Shown in pieces: positions 19,695-28,624 of a stretch of 64,000 bases of DNA. The translations under genes and the position numbers were made by a program. The notes beneath the pieces are model-generated. The model was not told the DNA's origin and ran no database searches. It was given only the letters and a program-made list of their open reading frames with translations. The stretch comes from Alteromonas sp. BMJM2 (lineage in GTDB: Bacteria > Pseudomonadota > Gammaproteobacteria > Enterobacterales > Alteromonadaceae): contig NZ_JAPVOT010000001.1 in assembly GCF_027257845.1 (NCBI RefSeq), positions 248,001-312,000 of the forward strand. The letters run 5' to 3'. Every line of letters starts with the position of its first letter. Position 1 is the stretch's first letter.

Positions 19695-20758
19695 GATATA
19701 ATATTTATCATATATGCCCTTTCGGGCACGGCTTCAACATTGGCAACTTTCTCATTCAACAAGCAGTGAGACGAATTGTTGAGCGTCATTGTAATGGAGG
19801 GGTTAATTTTATAACTATCCCCGCTGCTGGTTTCGGAGCGAAGTCTGGCTTAACAAAAAAGACCATTTACGACATAAACCAGACTGCGTCGGGTGTCATT
19901 ATAGGTGGCGGTAATCTGTTCGAGAATGGCGAGATTGAATTTGATAAGGGGGCGCTGAGGGCGTTGAGGAAGCCGATGCTAGTTTATTCGTCCTCATACG
20001 GCCATATTTACGGCCCGGATCTTTCTTACGTCAGACGCACTGATGCTATCAACGATAATGAGTTGGTTACGTTGCTAGAGCACGCAGATGTTGTGCTTTC
20101 AAGAGATCAAGCAACATACAATCATATCGAATCTTTAATGCGCCATCCCGACCATTTGGTGGGAGGATGCCCCTCCGTCTACATTTCTGACTTAGCGAAT
20201 ACCGAGTTTTCAAAAGGAGAACAGGACGAGAATCGATTCCCCCTTTTAGCGGTGCGTAATCCAGAACAAATGAATATTCCTCTTTCACAAAAGATGAAAA
20301 TTCACCACTTATCAGAGCAGTGTATTGAGTTGATGGAATCGCGCTCCAATGAAAAAGTAAAGGTACTATGTAACGACCAGCGAGATATTGAGTACGCGAT
20401 GTCTTTTGGTAAAGAAATTTTATATACCAGTGACGTTTACGAGTATTTCAATATTCTCAATAATGTAGAGCTTGCGGTTTCGTTTAGGGTGCACACCAGT
20501 TTACCGCTGTGGTCGCTAGGAAGGCCAACGTTGAACCTCTCTTATGATGAGCGTTCAGAAAGTCTCATAAAAACGTTAGATATGGAAAAATGCGATCTCA
20601 ATATTATTGAGCGTCGCGATTCGATTAAAGATGATTTGAAGAATCACATTGAAAATATGCCGGATTCAGTGTCAATACCTCCTCGCTGGGATGAGTTACA
20701 CGACATTCAGGTTAAAGGTATAAACCGTTTCCTAGACAAATTGAGGCCCGTAAAATGA
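19691..20758 (+). CDS. polysaccharide pyruvyl transferase family protein
   Basis: A 355-residue protein with features of the polysaccharide pyruvyl transferase family (PF04230): N-terminal GHGFNIGNFLIQQAVRRIV, the glycine-rich GGGNLFENG at 72-80, LSRDQATYNHIE in the middle and a C-terminal SFRVHTSLPLWSLGRPTLNLSYD block. Members add pyruvate ketals to sugars using PEP, but the fold is also used by proteins of unknown reaction, so substrate is open. It is coupled by overlap to the SpsF-like gene before it and to the NeuB-like gene after it, which ties it to making or decorating the second sugar of this island. Confidence 0.75.
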   Translation: MRYNIYHICPFGHGFNIGNFLIQQAVRRIVERHCNGGVNFITIPAAGFGAKSGLTKKTIYDINQTASGVIIGGGNLFENGEIEFDKGALRALRKPMLVYSSSYGHIYGPDLSYVRRTDAINDNELVTLLEHADVVLSRDQATYNHIESLMRHPDHLVGGCPSVYISDLANTEFSKGEQDENRFPLLAVRNPEQMNIPLSQKMKIHHLSEQCIELMESRSNEKVKVLCNDQRDIEYAMSFGKEILYTSDVYEYFNILNNVELAVSFRVHTSLPLWSLGRPTLNLSYDERSESLIKTLDMEKCDLNIIERRDSIKDDLKNHIENMPDSVSIPPRWDELHDIQVKGINRFLDKLRPVK

Positions 20759-21741
20759 AAATAATTGCAGAAGCAGCGATGAACCATTTCGGGTCCGTGC
20801 CACTTTTGTGGGAAAACACCAAAATTGCCTTGGATGCTGGCGCTGATTACGTAAAGTTCCAGTTAATTAAAGATGAGACGCTGTATGCGCCTGGTGAGTA
20901 TGAATATGGTACCTATAACATTGATGATGTTCGGTGGCTGAGGCATCATTCTCGAGTTCCCCATGATCAATATAAGGCAATTGCAGAGAGGGCTTCTCAA
21001 AAAGCCGGTTACCGATGCGTTACATCTACACCATTTGATTTGGCGTCATTAGACGAGTTATTAGAAACCAACCCGCCTTTTATCAAAATAGCGAGTGGCG
21101 ATAATAACTATAATGAATTACTGGCAGCCGCCGGGAAAAGCGGTTTCCCTGTTATCATTTCTACCGGCATGTCAACGATTGAGCAAATTGACCAGTCTGT
21201 AGAGCAGTTACTAAAACATACGTCAAATATCGTATTAATGCATTGCGTTGCAGAGTATCCGCATGATCTAGAAAACTCCATGCTTGGCAGTATACCTTTC
21301 CTTAAATCACGTTATAACGTCCCTATCGGGTTCTCTGATCATTCTGAAGGATATGGGGCCGCGGTTCTCGCTGCTTCTATGGGGGTTGAATGGATAGAAA
21401 AGCATTTCTCTTTGTCTCCAGCTAATGGCGGGCTAGATGTAAAACACTCTCTCGATGGTGAACAGCTGCAGACTTTTTGTAAAATGGTTAAGCAAACTAA
21501 AGCGGCACTCGAGGGAGTGCGTTCAGAGCCAACAGACGCTGAACTATATACGGCAAAGCGTGCAAGAAGAGGTCTGTATTTCAATACTGATTTACCAAAG
21601 GGGCACATTATAACAAAGGAAGATATTGTCTTCTTGCGTCCTGAGAGAGACTTCGCTTTAGAAGGATTAGAGAAAGTGCTAGGTAGAAAGCTGCTGAATG
21701 AAGCGGTTGCAGGGACACCAATTAAAAAGTCTGATATCTAA
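20755..21741 (+). CDS. second NeuB/SpsE-like nonulosonate synthase
   Basis: A 328-residue NeuB-family enzyme that would condense PEP with a six-carbon sugar. It has IAEAAMNHFGS at 4-14, KFQLIKD at 34-40, ISTGMSTIEQ, HCVAEYP, GFSDHSEGYGAAVLAASMG and EKHFSLSPANGGLDVKHSLD in barrel order, then a C-terminal SAF domain (about 270-328). It differs clearly from PseI in the same island, so it is a separate specificity and not a recent duplicate. Partner genes (SpsF-like, PseG-like) lie either side. No matching dehydratase, aminotransferase or acyltransferase for a second pathway lies in the window. Confidence 0.88.
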   Translation: MKIIAEAAMNHFGSVPLLWENTKIALDAGADYVKFQLIKDETLYAPGEYEYGTYNIDDVRWLRHHSRVPHDQYKAIAERASQKAGYRCVTSTPFDLASLDELLETNPPFIKIASGDNNYNELLAAAGKSGFPVIISTGMSTIEQIDQSVEQLLKHTSNIVLMHCVAEYPHDLENSMLGSIPFLKSRYNVPIGFSDHSEGYGAAVLAASMGVEWIEKHFSLSPANGGLDVKHSLDGEQLQTFCKMVKQTKAALEGVRSEPTDAELYTAKRARRGLYFNTDLPKGHIITKEDIVFLRPERDFALEGLEKVLGRKLLNEAVAGTPIKKSDI

Positions 21742-22664
21742 TGAACACTAGTGTGAATGCCCTTATTGTCGCTGAAATTGGAAAACAAGTAGGATGGGGG
21801 CATGTGGCACGTGCACATATATTAAAAACTCTGCTGTCTCCATACATTGCAGTAACGGTGAAGGTAGTTAATCGTGAGCCTTGGGATTCAACGATACTCG
21901 CCGAGGAATTTGCTCTTAAGGAATTAGTCGATGCGGATATCGCGTTTCTTGATGGTTTGTCACTTAAGTACGAGTCAGATCGTTTTATTAAAGCGCCTAG
22001 TAAAATCTCGCTTTCATACATATCCGATGTGAATGATGTTGTAGATCTCGTTGTAGCTCCAGCTCTAAACGGTATGCCGACACAATCTCACTTTATAACA
22101 GATTTATCTGCGATGCTGTGTAATAACCCCTGTGCTGGCTCGGTATTAGACGCCGAGCGAGTACTGGAAAGCAAAATTGTGGGAGTGTGTATGGGTGGTG
22201 GAGATGCTGATGGCGTCGCGCCTGAAATAGTGAATGCAATTGAGCGTAGAGGGTTTGAAGCATTTATGTATCCTACATCGTCAATGCAGAAGGTTTCTCT
22301 TGACGCATTTTTAAAGCGAAAATTATTGGGGACAGAGCATCAGCCATTTCCATATGCATCGATGAAGCATTGCCATACTGTAATTTGTCAAGGTGGCTTG
22401 AGCGCCGTTGAACTCGCGTTAATGGGAATGCCTACTGTTATTAGGCGTAGAGAACAATTTAGCGACGCATACCGCTTTTTGCACGATCACGGTTGCGCCT
22501 TACCTACAAATTTGAACTCAATATCTGAAATAGTCAACGGTGTTGAAAAGATTATTCAAGACACTGTTTTGTGGCGTGGGATGTCAAGGGCAGGGTCAGT
22601 GTTGAACGCGCGACTGAGTGAATCTTTTTGGTTATCACTAGTTAATAATATAATGAGAAAATGA
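21741..22664 (+). CDS. PseG/SpsG-like nucleotide-sugar hydrolase or glycosyltransferase
   Basis: A 307-residue protein with a GT-B-type layout like PseG/SpsG. The N-terminal VAEIGKQVGWGHVARAHIL places H21 at the catalytic position, as in PseG, and the C-terminal CQGGLSAVELALMGMPTVI is the nucleotide-binding block. It is shorter than PseG (354) and clearly divergent. In SpsE-SpsF-SpsG gene sets this member releases UDP from the nonulosonate precursor, so that is the likeliest role here. The ATG overlaps the NeuB-like stop by one base, and the TGA overlaps the methyltransferase ATG. Confidence 0.8.
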   Translation: MNTSVNALIVAEIGKQVGWGHVARAHILKTLLSPYIAVTVKVVNREPWDSTILAEEFALKELVDADIAFLDGLSLKYESDRFIKAPSKISLSYISDVNDVVDLVVAPALNGMPTQSHFITDLSAMLCNNPCAGSVLDAERVLESKIVGVCMGGGDADGVAPEIVNAIERRGFEAFMYPTSSMQKVSLDAFLKRKLLGTEHQPFPYASMKHCHTVICQGGLSAVELALMGMPTVIRRREQFSDAYRFLHDHGCALPTNLNSISEIVNGVEKIIQDTVLWRGMSRAGSVLNARLSESFWLSLVNNIMRK

Positions 22665-23470
22665 CAATGAAAGAATGCCGATTTTGCAATGGAACAGATT
22701 TAAAAGTATGGACCGGAAAATACTATCGTTGTAACGACTGTCTTTATATTTGCACTGTACCGGCTCCTTCTACAGAAGAAATAGATGCGCATTATGCAAA
22801 TTACCACGAACAAAATCATCAAGCATCTGAAACTAAAAATAAAGCAAGGGCAATTTCTTATATCCAAGAGATTGACTGGATAAAACGACAAACTAATAGA
22901 CCGCTGAAAGGGCCTGTTTTCGATTATGGGGCGTCTGGCGGATATTTTTTGGATGCGTTGGTCGAGCATGGTGGTATCAACACAGATGTTGCTTTTGGGG
23001 ATGACTTATCACCCGGCGCAAGAGAAACTCTGGCGCAAAAAGGTTATCGACTTCCTATCGAAAGTGCGGAAAAGGGCGAAATGCAGTTGGTTGTTTTACG
23101 CGGCGTACTAGAGCACGTTTTAGATTTTAGAACGTTGCTTAAAGAGCTTACCTCATTGGTAGCAGATGATGGGTACTTTTTTATAACGGCCACGCCTGAT
23201 TCGAGCTCAACACTTGCAAATGTTTATCGCGAAAAGTGGGTGCAACATCATTACCCAAGTCACTTCCAGCATTTTTCTTCAGCTCTTGTAGATCAGCTAT
23301 TCGCAGAGCTTGGCTTCACGTTGGCTGACCACGTTGACCTTTACAAAGAATCAGTCTATCGCTCTGATAGTGATGACAGTAACTGGTTAGCCGTTATTCA
23401 ACATGACAAACCAGGACAAAAACACGCTTATTGGGGGTCGATGATGACTAGGCTTTATAAGCGGTTTTAA
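22661..23470 (+). CDS. class I SAM-dependent methyltransferase with N-terminal zinc ribbon
   Basis: A 269-residue protein. Cysteines C6, C9, C24 and C27 near the N-terminus form a likely zinc-binding ribbon (CRFC and CNDC), and DYGASGGYF at 88-96 is the SAM-binding loop of a class I methyltransferase (Methyltransf_23 type); VVLRGVLEHVLD is the second SAM-contact region. Relatives with this architecture methylate sugars or nucleotide-sugars, so O-methylation of the second island sugar is plausible. It is the last gene of the forward operon; an in-frame ATG at 22667 is an alternative start. It converges on the sialyltransferase-like gene with 49 bases between stops. Confidence 0.82.
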   Translation: MTMKECRFCNGTDLKVWTGKYYRCNDCLYICTVPAPSTEEIDAHYANYHEQNHQASETKNKARAISYIQEIDWIKRQTNRPLKGPVFDYGASGGYFLDALVEHGGINTDVAFGDDLSPGARETLAQKGYRLPIESAEKGEMQLVVLRGVLEHVLDFRTLLKELTSLVADDGYFFITATPDSSSTLANVYREKWVQHHYPSHFQHFSSALVDQLFAELGFTLADHVDLYKESVYRSDSDDSNWLAVIQHDKPGQKHAYWGSMMTRLYKRF

Positions 23471-23519
23471 TCGCGTAATGGGGTTTCACTCTCAAGAAAT
23501 CAAAAAATAGGTTCACATT

Positions 23520-24560
23520 TTACAACGAGTAAACCTGCATTCTTTTCGAGTAATATTGATAAATAATGTTGAGAAAGGCAAGGTCAGTGACATAGCTGCT
23601 CCTTGTTTTTTTGACTTTTAGTTCAGGGTTGAAAAGTGCTTCTGGTATTTTGAAAGATGCAACGTTTAATCCTTTCTGAAACTTCGCAATATTCCATAAG
23701 GAGGTCGATAAAAAGCCACAGATGGTGTGTGGTGGGTTAGGTATGCTAGTAACATAGTTTTCCGCAGTGTCTATTGTATCTACTATGTTAAAACCCTCCA
23801 TCGATGTCAGCTTATTCAGAAATGCAGAATCCTCCCTTGGGTGCGGTAAATACGTCACTTCTTTGCCATCGTAAAATGATTTCACATTGAGCAAGCATCT
23901 TAGATAATCTTCATCTGTCATATGTTTTATTTTCACAAACGGTTGACCAATAAATAGCACTTTGTCTTTGTCTGTTTCATCGTGTGAATAACACAATCGA
24001 GTCATCTTATTATTCACAACATTGAAATAGTCGCAGCTTAGATAGTCGAAAACGGTGAAAAGGTTATACTTGATGGGTGCTAACTTCCACAAGTTATGTT
24101 TCCTTTTCACTTGCTCTATTTCGTTCTGGCGTATCACAGATTTACTCACTGACATGTCAAAATAGATACCGTTTTCCATTAAACTATGGACGGCAAGCAA
24201 GGTGCCTGTACCATCATCCATGAGAAACGTTGATTCGATGCGCAAAGAATTAACAATGTCGACAAAAATGTATAGGCGAGCATCTGCAAAAAAAACAAGT
24301 TCAAAATTTTGCGCCTTTAGAAAGGGAATATGCTGCGCATACGCGTTAGTTCCTTTTTCAATGTCGAAGTCATCTCTAATGCAGTAAATTTTTTTTGCGT
24401 TAAGAGGGAGTATTCTCTCCATCATAAGACGCCACTTTTCGTTTCGGTTACTCGTTACGATGAAAAACGTAATTTCTGCTATCTCAAATTGTTTAATAGC
24501 TTCTAGGGCATTGATTACGTGCAGTGGTGTTTGAACGAGAAATAGTGCAGATTTACCCAT
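23520..24560 (-). CDS. sialyltransferase-like protein (GT52-type motifs)
   Basis: A 346-residue protein on the reverse strand, facing the island operon. It carries three short motifs shared by bacterial sialyltransferase families: an acidic D-D-G (DDGTG at 115-119), PHPRE at 239-243 (the His-Pro motif that binds the CMP phosphate) and a Ser/Thr-rich FLSTS at 283-287. The N-terminal FLVQTPLHVINALEAI resembles the start of GT52 LPS sialyltransferases. A transferase for a CMP-nonulosonate made by this island is the natural reading (inference). I start at the ATG whose A is base 24560; a TTG just upstream would add one residue. It is transcribed from the same gap that carries the flagellin promoter. 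Confidence 0.68.
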   Translation of the reverse strand: MGKSALFLVQTPLHVINALEAIKQFEIAEITFFIVTSNRNEKWRLMMERILPLNAKKIYCIRDDFDIEKGTNAYAQHIPFLKAQNFELVFFADARLYIFVDIVNSLRIESTFLMDDGTGTLLAVHSLMENGIYFDMSVSKSVIRQNEIEQVKRKHNLWKLAPIKYNLFTVFDYLSCDYFNVVNNKMTRLCYSHDETDKDKVLFIGQPFVKIKHMTDEDYLRCLLNVKSFYDGKEVTYLPHPREDSAFLNKLTSMEGFNIVDTIDTAENYVTSIPNPPHTICGFLSTSLWNIAKFQKGLNVASFKIPEALFNPELKVKKTRSSYVTDLAFLNIIYQYYSKRMQVYSL

Positions 24561-24736
24561 CAATTAACATTCCAGTGATTATTGCTTATGCATTAGTGTT
24601 TGGACGACGAATTAGAAATTATTACCAATAATTGCAGGTACTTAGTGTTCTACTCATTGTTATTCTAGTTTTTAAACGTATTAATTACTATACCTGCGTC
24701 TACAGTTTGTGGTGTAGAAAAAAACAGCAATCATGC

Positions 24737-24742
24737 TATACT
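24737..24742 (+). promoter_or_regulatory. extended -10 element before flagellin
   Basis: TATACT preceded by TGC gives an extended -10 (TGnTATAnT-like) about 55 bases before the flagellin ATG. No good -35 is visible and no sigma-28 match (TAAA-type -35 with GCCGATAA) was found, although many polar flagellins use sigma-28. Tentative. Confidence 0.35.
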
Positions 24743-24796
24743 ATTATTAGTAAAAGTTTTAAATTGGCTGCGTCAATATTCAGGAGGCGGTAAGCT

Positions 24797-25594
24797 ATGC
24801 AAATCAATAATGACGGCGTTTCATCATTACTAGGTCAAGTACAAGAAAAGCAAAACAATCTTTTCGAGAAACTCGCCTCTGGCAAAAAGGTTAATAATGC
24901 GCTGGATGACGCGTCTGCACAACAAATCATCGACCGTTTAACCTCCGAAGTTGAAGGTAATCGTCAAGCCGTCAATAATGTGTATGACGGTATTTCAGTG
25001 GCGCAAGTAGCAGAGGGCGGATTAGGCAGCATTAATTCCGACGTCGACAGAATTCGCGAGCTTACTATTCAGTCAGGCAATGGCATTTTAAGCGCAGGCG
25101 ATCGCCGCTCTATTCAGTCTGAAATTACTCAGCTTCAAGAAAACATCTCACAAACCATTGAGCAGACAAATTTTGCTGGTAAGCCTTTGTTATCCGATAA
25201 CGGTTCGTTAAATTTTCAGGCAGGTGCAAGCTCTGAACAATCCATCAGCGTGCAGACTCAAGACATTGCTGCGCAACTAAGTGGTGTACTCAGCATCGAT
25301 ATTACTTCGGGAACGAGCGTAAATGATGCATTATCTGCTGCCGATTCCGCGCTTGAAATAATTGGTGGCGCTAGAGGCGATCTCGGTGCAACGCAAAATC
25401 GTTTTGAGAGTGCAGCGAGAACACTAACACAATCTAATGTAAACACGGCTGAGGCCCGCAGCAGGATCCAAGATCTTGATTTTGCACAAGCGTCTTCGCA
25501 GCGTGCGTCTAACGATGTTCAATCACAAGCCGCACTTTCCGTACAGGCACAGGCTAATCAGCAGCAAGGCCAGGTATTGGCATTGCTTAATTAA
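24797..25594 (+). CDS. short flagellin
   Basis: Filament subunit of 265 residues. The conserved N-terminal (about 1-110: NNALDDASAQQIIDRLTSEVEGNRQAVNN, ELTIQSGNGILSAGDRRSIQSEI) and C-terminal (about 185-265: DLGATQNRFESAARTLTQSNVNTAEARSRIQDLDFA, ending QQQGQVLALLN) coiled-coil domains pack in the filament core. The middle is only about 70 residues, so the surface domain is small. Like polar flagellins of Vibrio it contains few aromatic residues. The AGGAGGCGGTAAGCT segment supplies the ribosome site. It is the only flagellin in the window, but flaG at the left edge implies others upstream. It is the presumed target of the Maf protein. Confidence 0.95.
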   Translation: MQINNDGVSSLLGQVQEKQNNLFEKLASGKKVNNALDDASAQQIIDRLTSEVEGNRQAVNNVYDGISVAQVAEGGLGSINSDVDRIRELTIQSGNGILSAGDRRSIQSEITQLQENISQTIEQTNFAGKPLLSDNGSLNFQAGASSEQSISVQTQDIAAQLSGVLSIDITSGTSVNDALSAADSALEIIGGARGDLGATQNRFESAARTLTQSNVNTAEARSRIQDLDFAQASSQRASNDVQSQAALSVQAQANQQQGQVLALLN

Positions 25595-25650
25595 TCAATT
25601 CTGTATTTAAATTAACCTATTGGTTCTAATTTCTACAAATTAACCGAAAG

Positions 25651-25673
25651 AAGCAGGGTAACCTGCTTTTTTT
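25651..25673 (+). terminator. rho-independent terminator after flagellin
   Basis: A seven-base-pair stem AAGCAGG / CCTGCTT with a GTAA loop, followed at once by a run of T. It lies about 55 bases after the flagellin stop and isolates flagellin from flrA. Confidence 0.85.
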
Positions 25674-25776
25674 ATTGCTATATTTCCGCAAACATCGGTT
25701 GCAGAGTTAACTTTTACAGTTACACTTTGCTTATGCGCTACACTATAAATAATAACCGAGCGTCATTGGGGAATAG

Positions 25777-27240
25777 ATGAAGGACATATTGCTGGTTAGT
25801 GATAATCAGGAACTCATTCAAAACTTAGAAACGATAGTCACTTTCATGGGCGAACCGTGTTTGTCGCGAGGGTTTGATGATTGTGATTCGTACCTGTCTT
25901 CTGCCGGCGCCGATGCTGTACTTATCGATTACACATCAGCTGCTACAGTAAACAAGTTGGTCGCAAAGTTTCCCCACATCCCTTTTGTTGCACTAGTACA
26001 CAATGAAGGTGAAGCCAACGTTAATTGTAATATGGTTAGCGTTATCAGCACGCCACTGACCTACCCAGTATTAACCCAAGCCATTCATCGCTGCCAAGAG
26101 TACGCGCGACGAAAGCCTAACTTATCGAAATCCGCAGGTACGAAAACACGGCTTTTCCGAAGTCTGGTGGGCAAGAGCGAGCAAATTCAAATTGTACGGC
26201 GCTTAGTTGAGCAGGTGGCTCCTACCGATGCCACGGTACTCATACTCGGTGAGTCAGGCACGGGTAAAGAAGTCGTTGCTCGAAATGTACATTTTTTCTC
26301 TGAACGTAAAGACGGCCCGTTTATTCCTGTGAACTGCGGTGCTATTCCAGGAGAACTTTTAGAAAGTGAACTCTTTGGGCATGAGAAAGGCGCTTTCACC
26401 GGAGCGATTAGTGCCAGAAAAGGTCGTTTTGAACTCGCAGAAGGCGGTACCTTGTTTCTCGATGAAATAGGCGATATGCCCCTTCAAATGCAGGTAAAGT
26501 TGCTTCGTGTACTGCAAGAGAAAACATTTGAACGAGTAGGCGGAACCAAGCCCTTAAAATGCGATGTTCGCATTGTGGCCGCTACGCACCGTGATTTAGA
26601 GACGATGATAAGCCAGGATAAATTTCGTGAAGACTTATATTATCGGCTCAACGTGTTTCCAATTGATAGCCCCGCCTTGCGCCAACGAAAAGACGATATC
26701 CCACTATTGCTGCAAGAGATCAACAGCCGTATAAAAGTCGACGGTGTTGATGGGGTTCGTTTTACCGAACGAGCAATTTCATCGCTTATGGAGCATGAGT
26801 GGGCAGGTAATGTTCGAGAGCTCTCCAACTTAGTAGAGCGACTTACCATTCTTTACCCTGGCCACATTGTGGATATAAGCGATCTCCCCGAAAAGTACCA
26901 GCATGGTGATGCTGTTGCCTATGAGCCAGATTACCCTGAAGAAATACTCGAACGCGAAGCATTTAATACCTTATTTGCGGAATCTGCTGCGCGGGAGCAA
27001 CTCGAAGACCAAGAAGAGGCTACAGAGACTACCCAAGACAACTTTATTTCTTCTACGTTGCCGGAAGAGGGGGTTAATCTTAAAGAATATCTGTCAGAGC
27101 TTGAAGTAAAACTCATTCGCCAAGCGCTAGAATGTCAAGAATGGGTAGTGGCTAGAGCCGCAGATAAGTTAGGAATGCGCAGAACCACGTTAGTGGAGAA
27201 AATGCGTAAATACGATATCCAACGTACTGAGGATGCCTAA
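25777..27240 (+). CDS. flrA: sigma-54-dependent flagellar master regulator FlrA (FleQ)
   Basis: Master activator of the polar-flagellum cascade. The 487-residue protein has an N-terminal FleQ-type domain (about 1-115) that looks receiver-like, an AAA+ domain with Walker A GESGTGKE (158-165), the sigma-54 contact loop GAFTGA (205-210) and Walker B GGTLFLDE (223-230), and a C-terminal Fis-type helix-turn-helix (about 455-485, ending [14 protein letters not shown]). It is placed between flagellin and flrBC, the usual position in Vibrio-type loci. A terminator upstream and 182 bases of spacer indicate its own promoter; a weak TATAAA at 25745-25750 may be the -10, but no good -35 was seen. Confidence 0.95.
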   Translation: MKDILLVSDNQELIQNLETIVTFMGEPCLSRGFDDCDSYLSSAGADAVLIDYTSAATVNKLVAKFPHIPFVALVHNEGEANVNCNMVSVISTPLTYPVLTQAIHRCQEYARRKPNLSKSAGTKTRLFRSLVGKSEQIQIVRRLVEQVAPTDATVLILGESGTGKEVVARNVHFFSERKDGPFIPVNCGAIPGELLESELFGHEKGAFTGAISARKGRFELAEGGTLFLDEIGDMPLQMQVKLLRVLQEKTFERVGGTKPLKCDVRIVAATHRDLETMISQDKFREDLYYRLNVFPIDSPALRQRKDDIPLLLQEINSRIKVDGVDGVRFTERAISSLMEHEWAGNVRELSNLVERLTILYPGHIVDISDLPEKYQHGDAVAYEPDYPEEILEREAFNTLFAESAAREQLEDQEEATETTQDNFISSTLPEEGVNLKEYLSELEVKLIRQALECQEWVVARAADKLGMRRTTLVEKMRKYDIQRTEDA

Positions 27241-27312
27241 CGTCAGGTATTTGACGTCATTGTTGTTATCAAAATTTCGTGCTAAGTCTTTGAAAGTATT
27301 GTAAAAGTAAAA

Positions 27313-27328
27313 CTGGCACGTCTTCTGC
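27313..27328 (+). promoter_or_regulatory. sigma-54 promoter for flrBC
   Basis: CTGGCACG-TCTT-CTGC fits the sigma-54 consensus TGGCAC-N5-TTGCA with GG and GC ten bases apart. It lies 49 bases before the flrB ATG, as expected if FlrA activates flrBC. Confidence 0.75.
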
Positions 27329-27376
27329 TTTAGTTAAGCCATATTTCGTTAACGTCTGCAATTTGACGAGGGTTAT

Positions 27377-28606
27377 ATGGCTTACGACGGCTCACAAACA
27401 AATTCCGAATACGCTGCTTCACGCTTTGTTTTTAATGGTTCGAAAAGCGAAGATAGTCCAGCCATCTCTTTCACAGAGGTCAACTTTCCTGTAAGAGACG
27501 AGTTTAAGTCAGAACATCGTTTTGAAGACGCAAAAGACGACGAAAAAGCGCAGAAGGCTGCAGCTAATACAGCCCCATCCTCTGAAGAAGTGAATTCGCT
27601 TAGACTTCAAGCAAGCCGCCTAGAGCATCTTCTTCAAGTCATGCCCGCAGGTGTTATCGTTCTTGATGGCAAGGGCATTGTGCGCCAGGCTAACGACCAA
27701 GCCAAAAATCTACTCGGCGAGCCTCTTGAAGAAGAAATTTGGCGACGTATCATCACCCGCTCCTTTAAGCCAAGAGCCGATGACGGCCATGAAGTATCAC
27801 TCGTTGATGGACGCAGAGTTAAGCTGTCAATAACACCTCTTGATAATGAACCAGGCCAACTTATTGTCATCACTGACTTAACTGAAACGAGAGAGCTTCA
27901 GGCTCGGGTAAGTCACATGCAGCGGCTATCCTCGTTAGGAAAAATGGTTGCCTCGTTAGCGCATCAGATACGAACGCCGTTATCAGCGGCGGTACTGTAT
28001 GCATCTAACCTAACTCGCAAAAATTTGCCCGAAAATGCCTCGCAACAGTTTGCCTATAAGCTAACTGACCGTCTTAAAGAGCTAGAGAGCCAGGTCAACG
28101 ACATGCTGTTGTTTGCAAAGTCAGGTGAGCAGCAGGTGGTAAGTGAAATTACACTGCCAGAACTGTTTACGGCCTTAGAGTCAAATGCCCACGCGATGAC
28201 GTCGCAGGAGCAACAAACGTTGGTATTCAAAGGTTTTGACAGCACAGCGTCAATTACTGGTAACTTAACGGCGCTGCAAGGTGCGTTACTCAACCTTATA
28301 CATAACGCCAGTCAGGTAACCCCTAAGGGCTTCGAGATAATCGTAGAAGCAAAGCTAGATAAAGGTTCTTTGATAATTGAAGTCACAGATAGTGGCACTG
28401 GCGTGCCAAACGCCATCAAATCAAAAATATTCGAACCCTTCTTCACCACTAAAACTCATGGCACAGGTCTGGGATTAGCGGTCGTTAAGTCGGTTATCAA
28501 TGCACATGACGGTGTGTTAAATGTCGGTGATGCAGAAAGTGGTGGCGCATGTTTCAGTGTTAGCTTGCCGTGTAAAACCCACAACATGCTGACTAACGTC
28601 GCGTAA
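27377..28606 (+). CDS. flrB: flagellar sensor histidine kinase FlrB
   Basis: Soluble two-component kinase that phosphorylates FlrC in the middle step of the flagellar cascade. The 409-residue product has no membrane segment. A PAS-like region follows a polar tail (about residues 77-170: HLLQVMPAGVIVLDGKG), then HisKA with the phospho-acceptor H196 in LAHQIRTPLSAA, and a C-terminal HATPase_c domain (NLIHNASQ for the N box, DSGTGVPN for G1, GTGLGLAVVKSV for G2). Soluble kinases of the FlrB type respond to an internal cue, probably hook-basal body assembly. It is 19 bases from flrC. The gene is normal in length. Confidence 0.94.
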   Translation: MAYDGSQTNSEYAASRFVFNGSKSEDSPAISFTEVNFPVRDEFKSEHRFEDAKDDEKAQKAAANTAPSSEEVNSLRLQASRLEHLLQVMPAGVIVLDGKGIVRQANDQAKNLLGEPLEEEIWRRIITRSFKPRADDGHEVSLVDGRRVKLSITPLDNEPGQLIVITDLTETRELQARVSHMQRLSSLGKMVASLAHQIRTPLSAAVLYASNLTRKNLPENASQQFAYKLTDRLKELESQVNDMLLFAKSGEQQVVSEITLPELFTALESNAHAMTSQEQQTLVFKGFDSTASITGNLTALQGALLNLIHNASQVTPKGFEIIVEAKLDKGSLIIEVTDSGTGVPNAIKSKIFEPFFTTKTHGTGLGLAVVKSVINAHDGVLNVGDAESGGACFSVSLPCKTHNMLTNVA

Positions 28607-28624
28607 ATTCAGAGGAGAATATCA

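Noticed and set aside
24564..24796. sigma-28 promoter for flagellin
   Set aside because: No TAAA...GCCGATAA pair at the proper spacing was found; an extended -10 is the better call.
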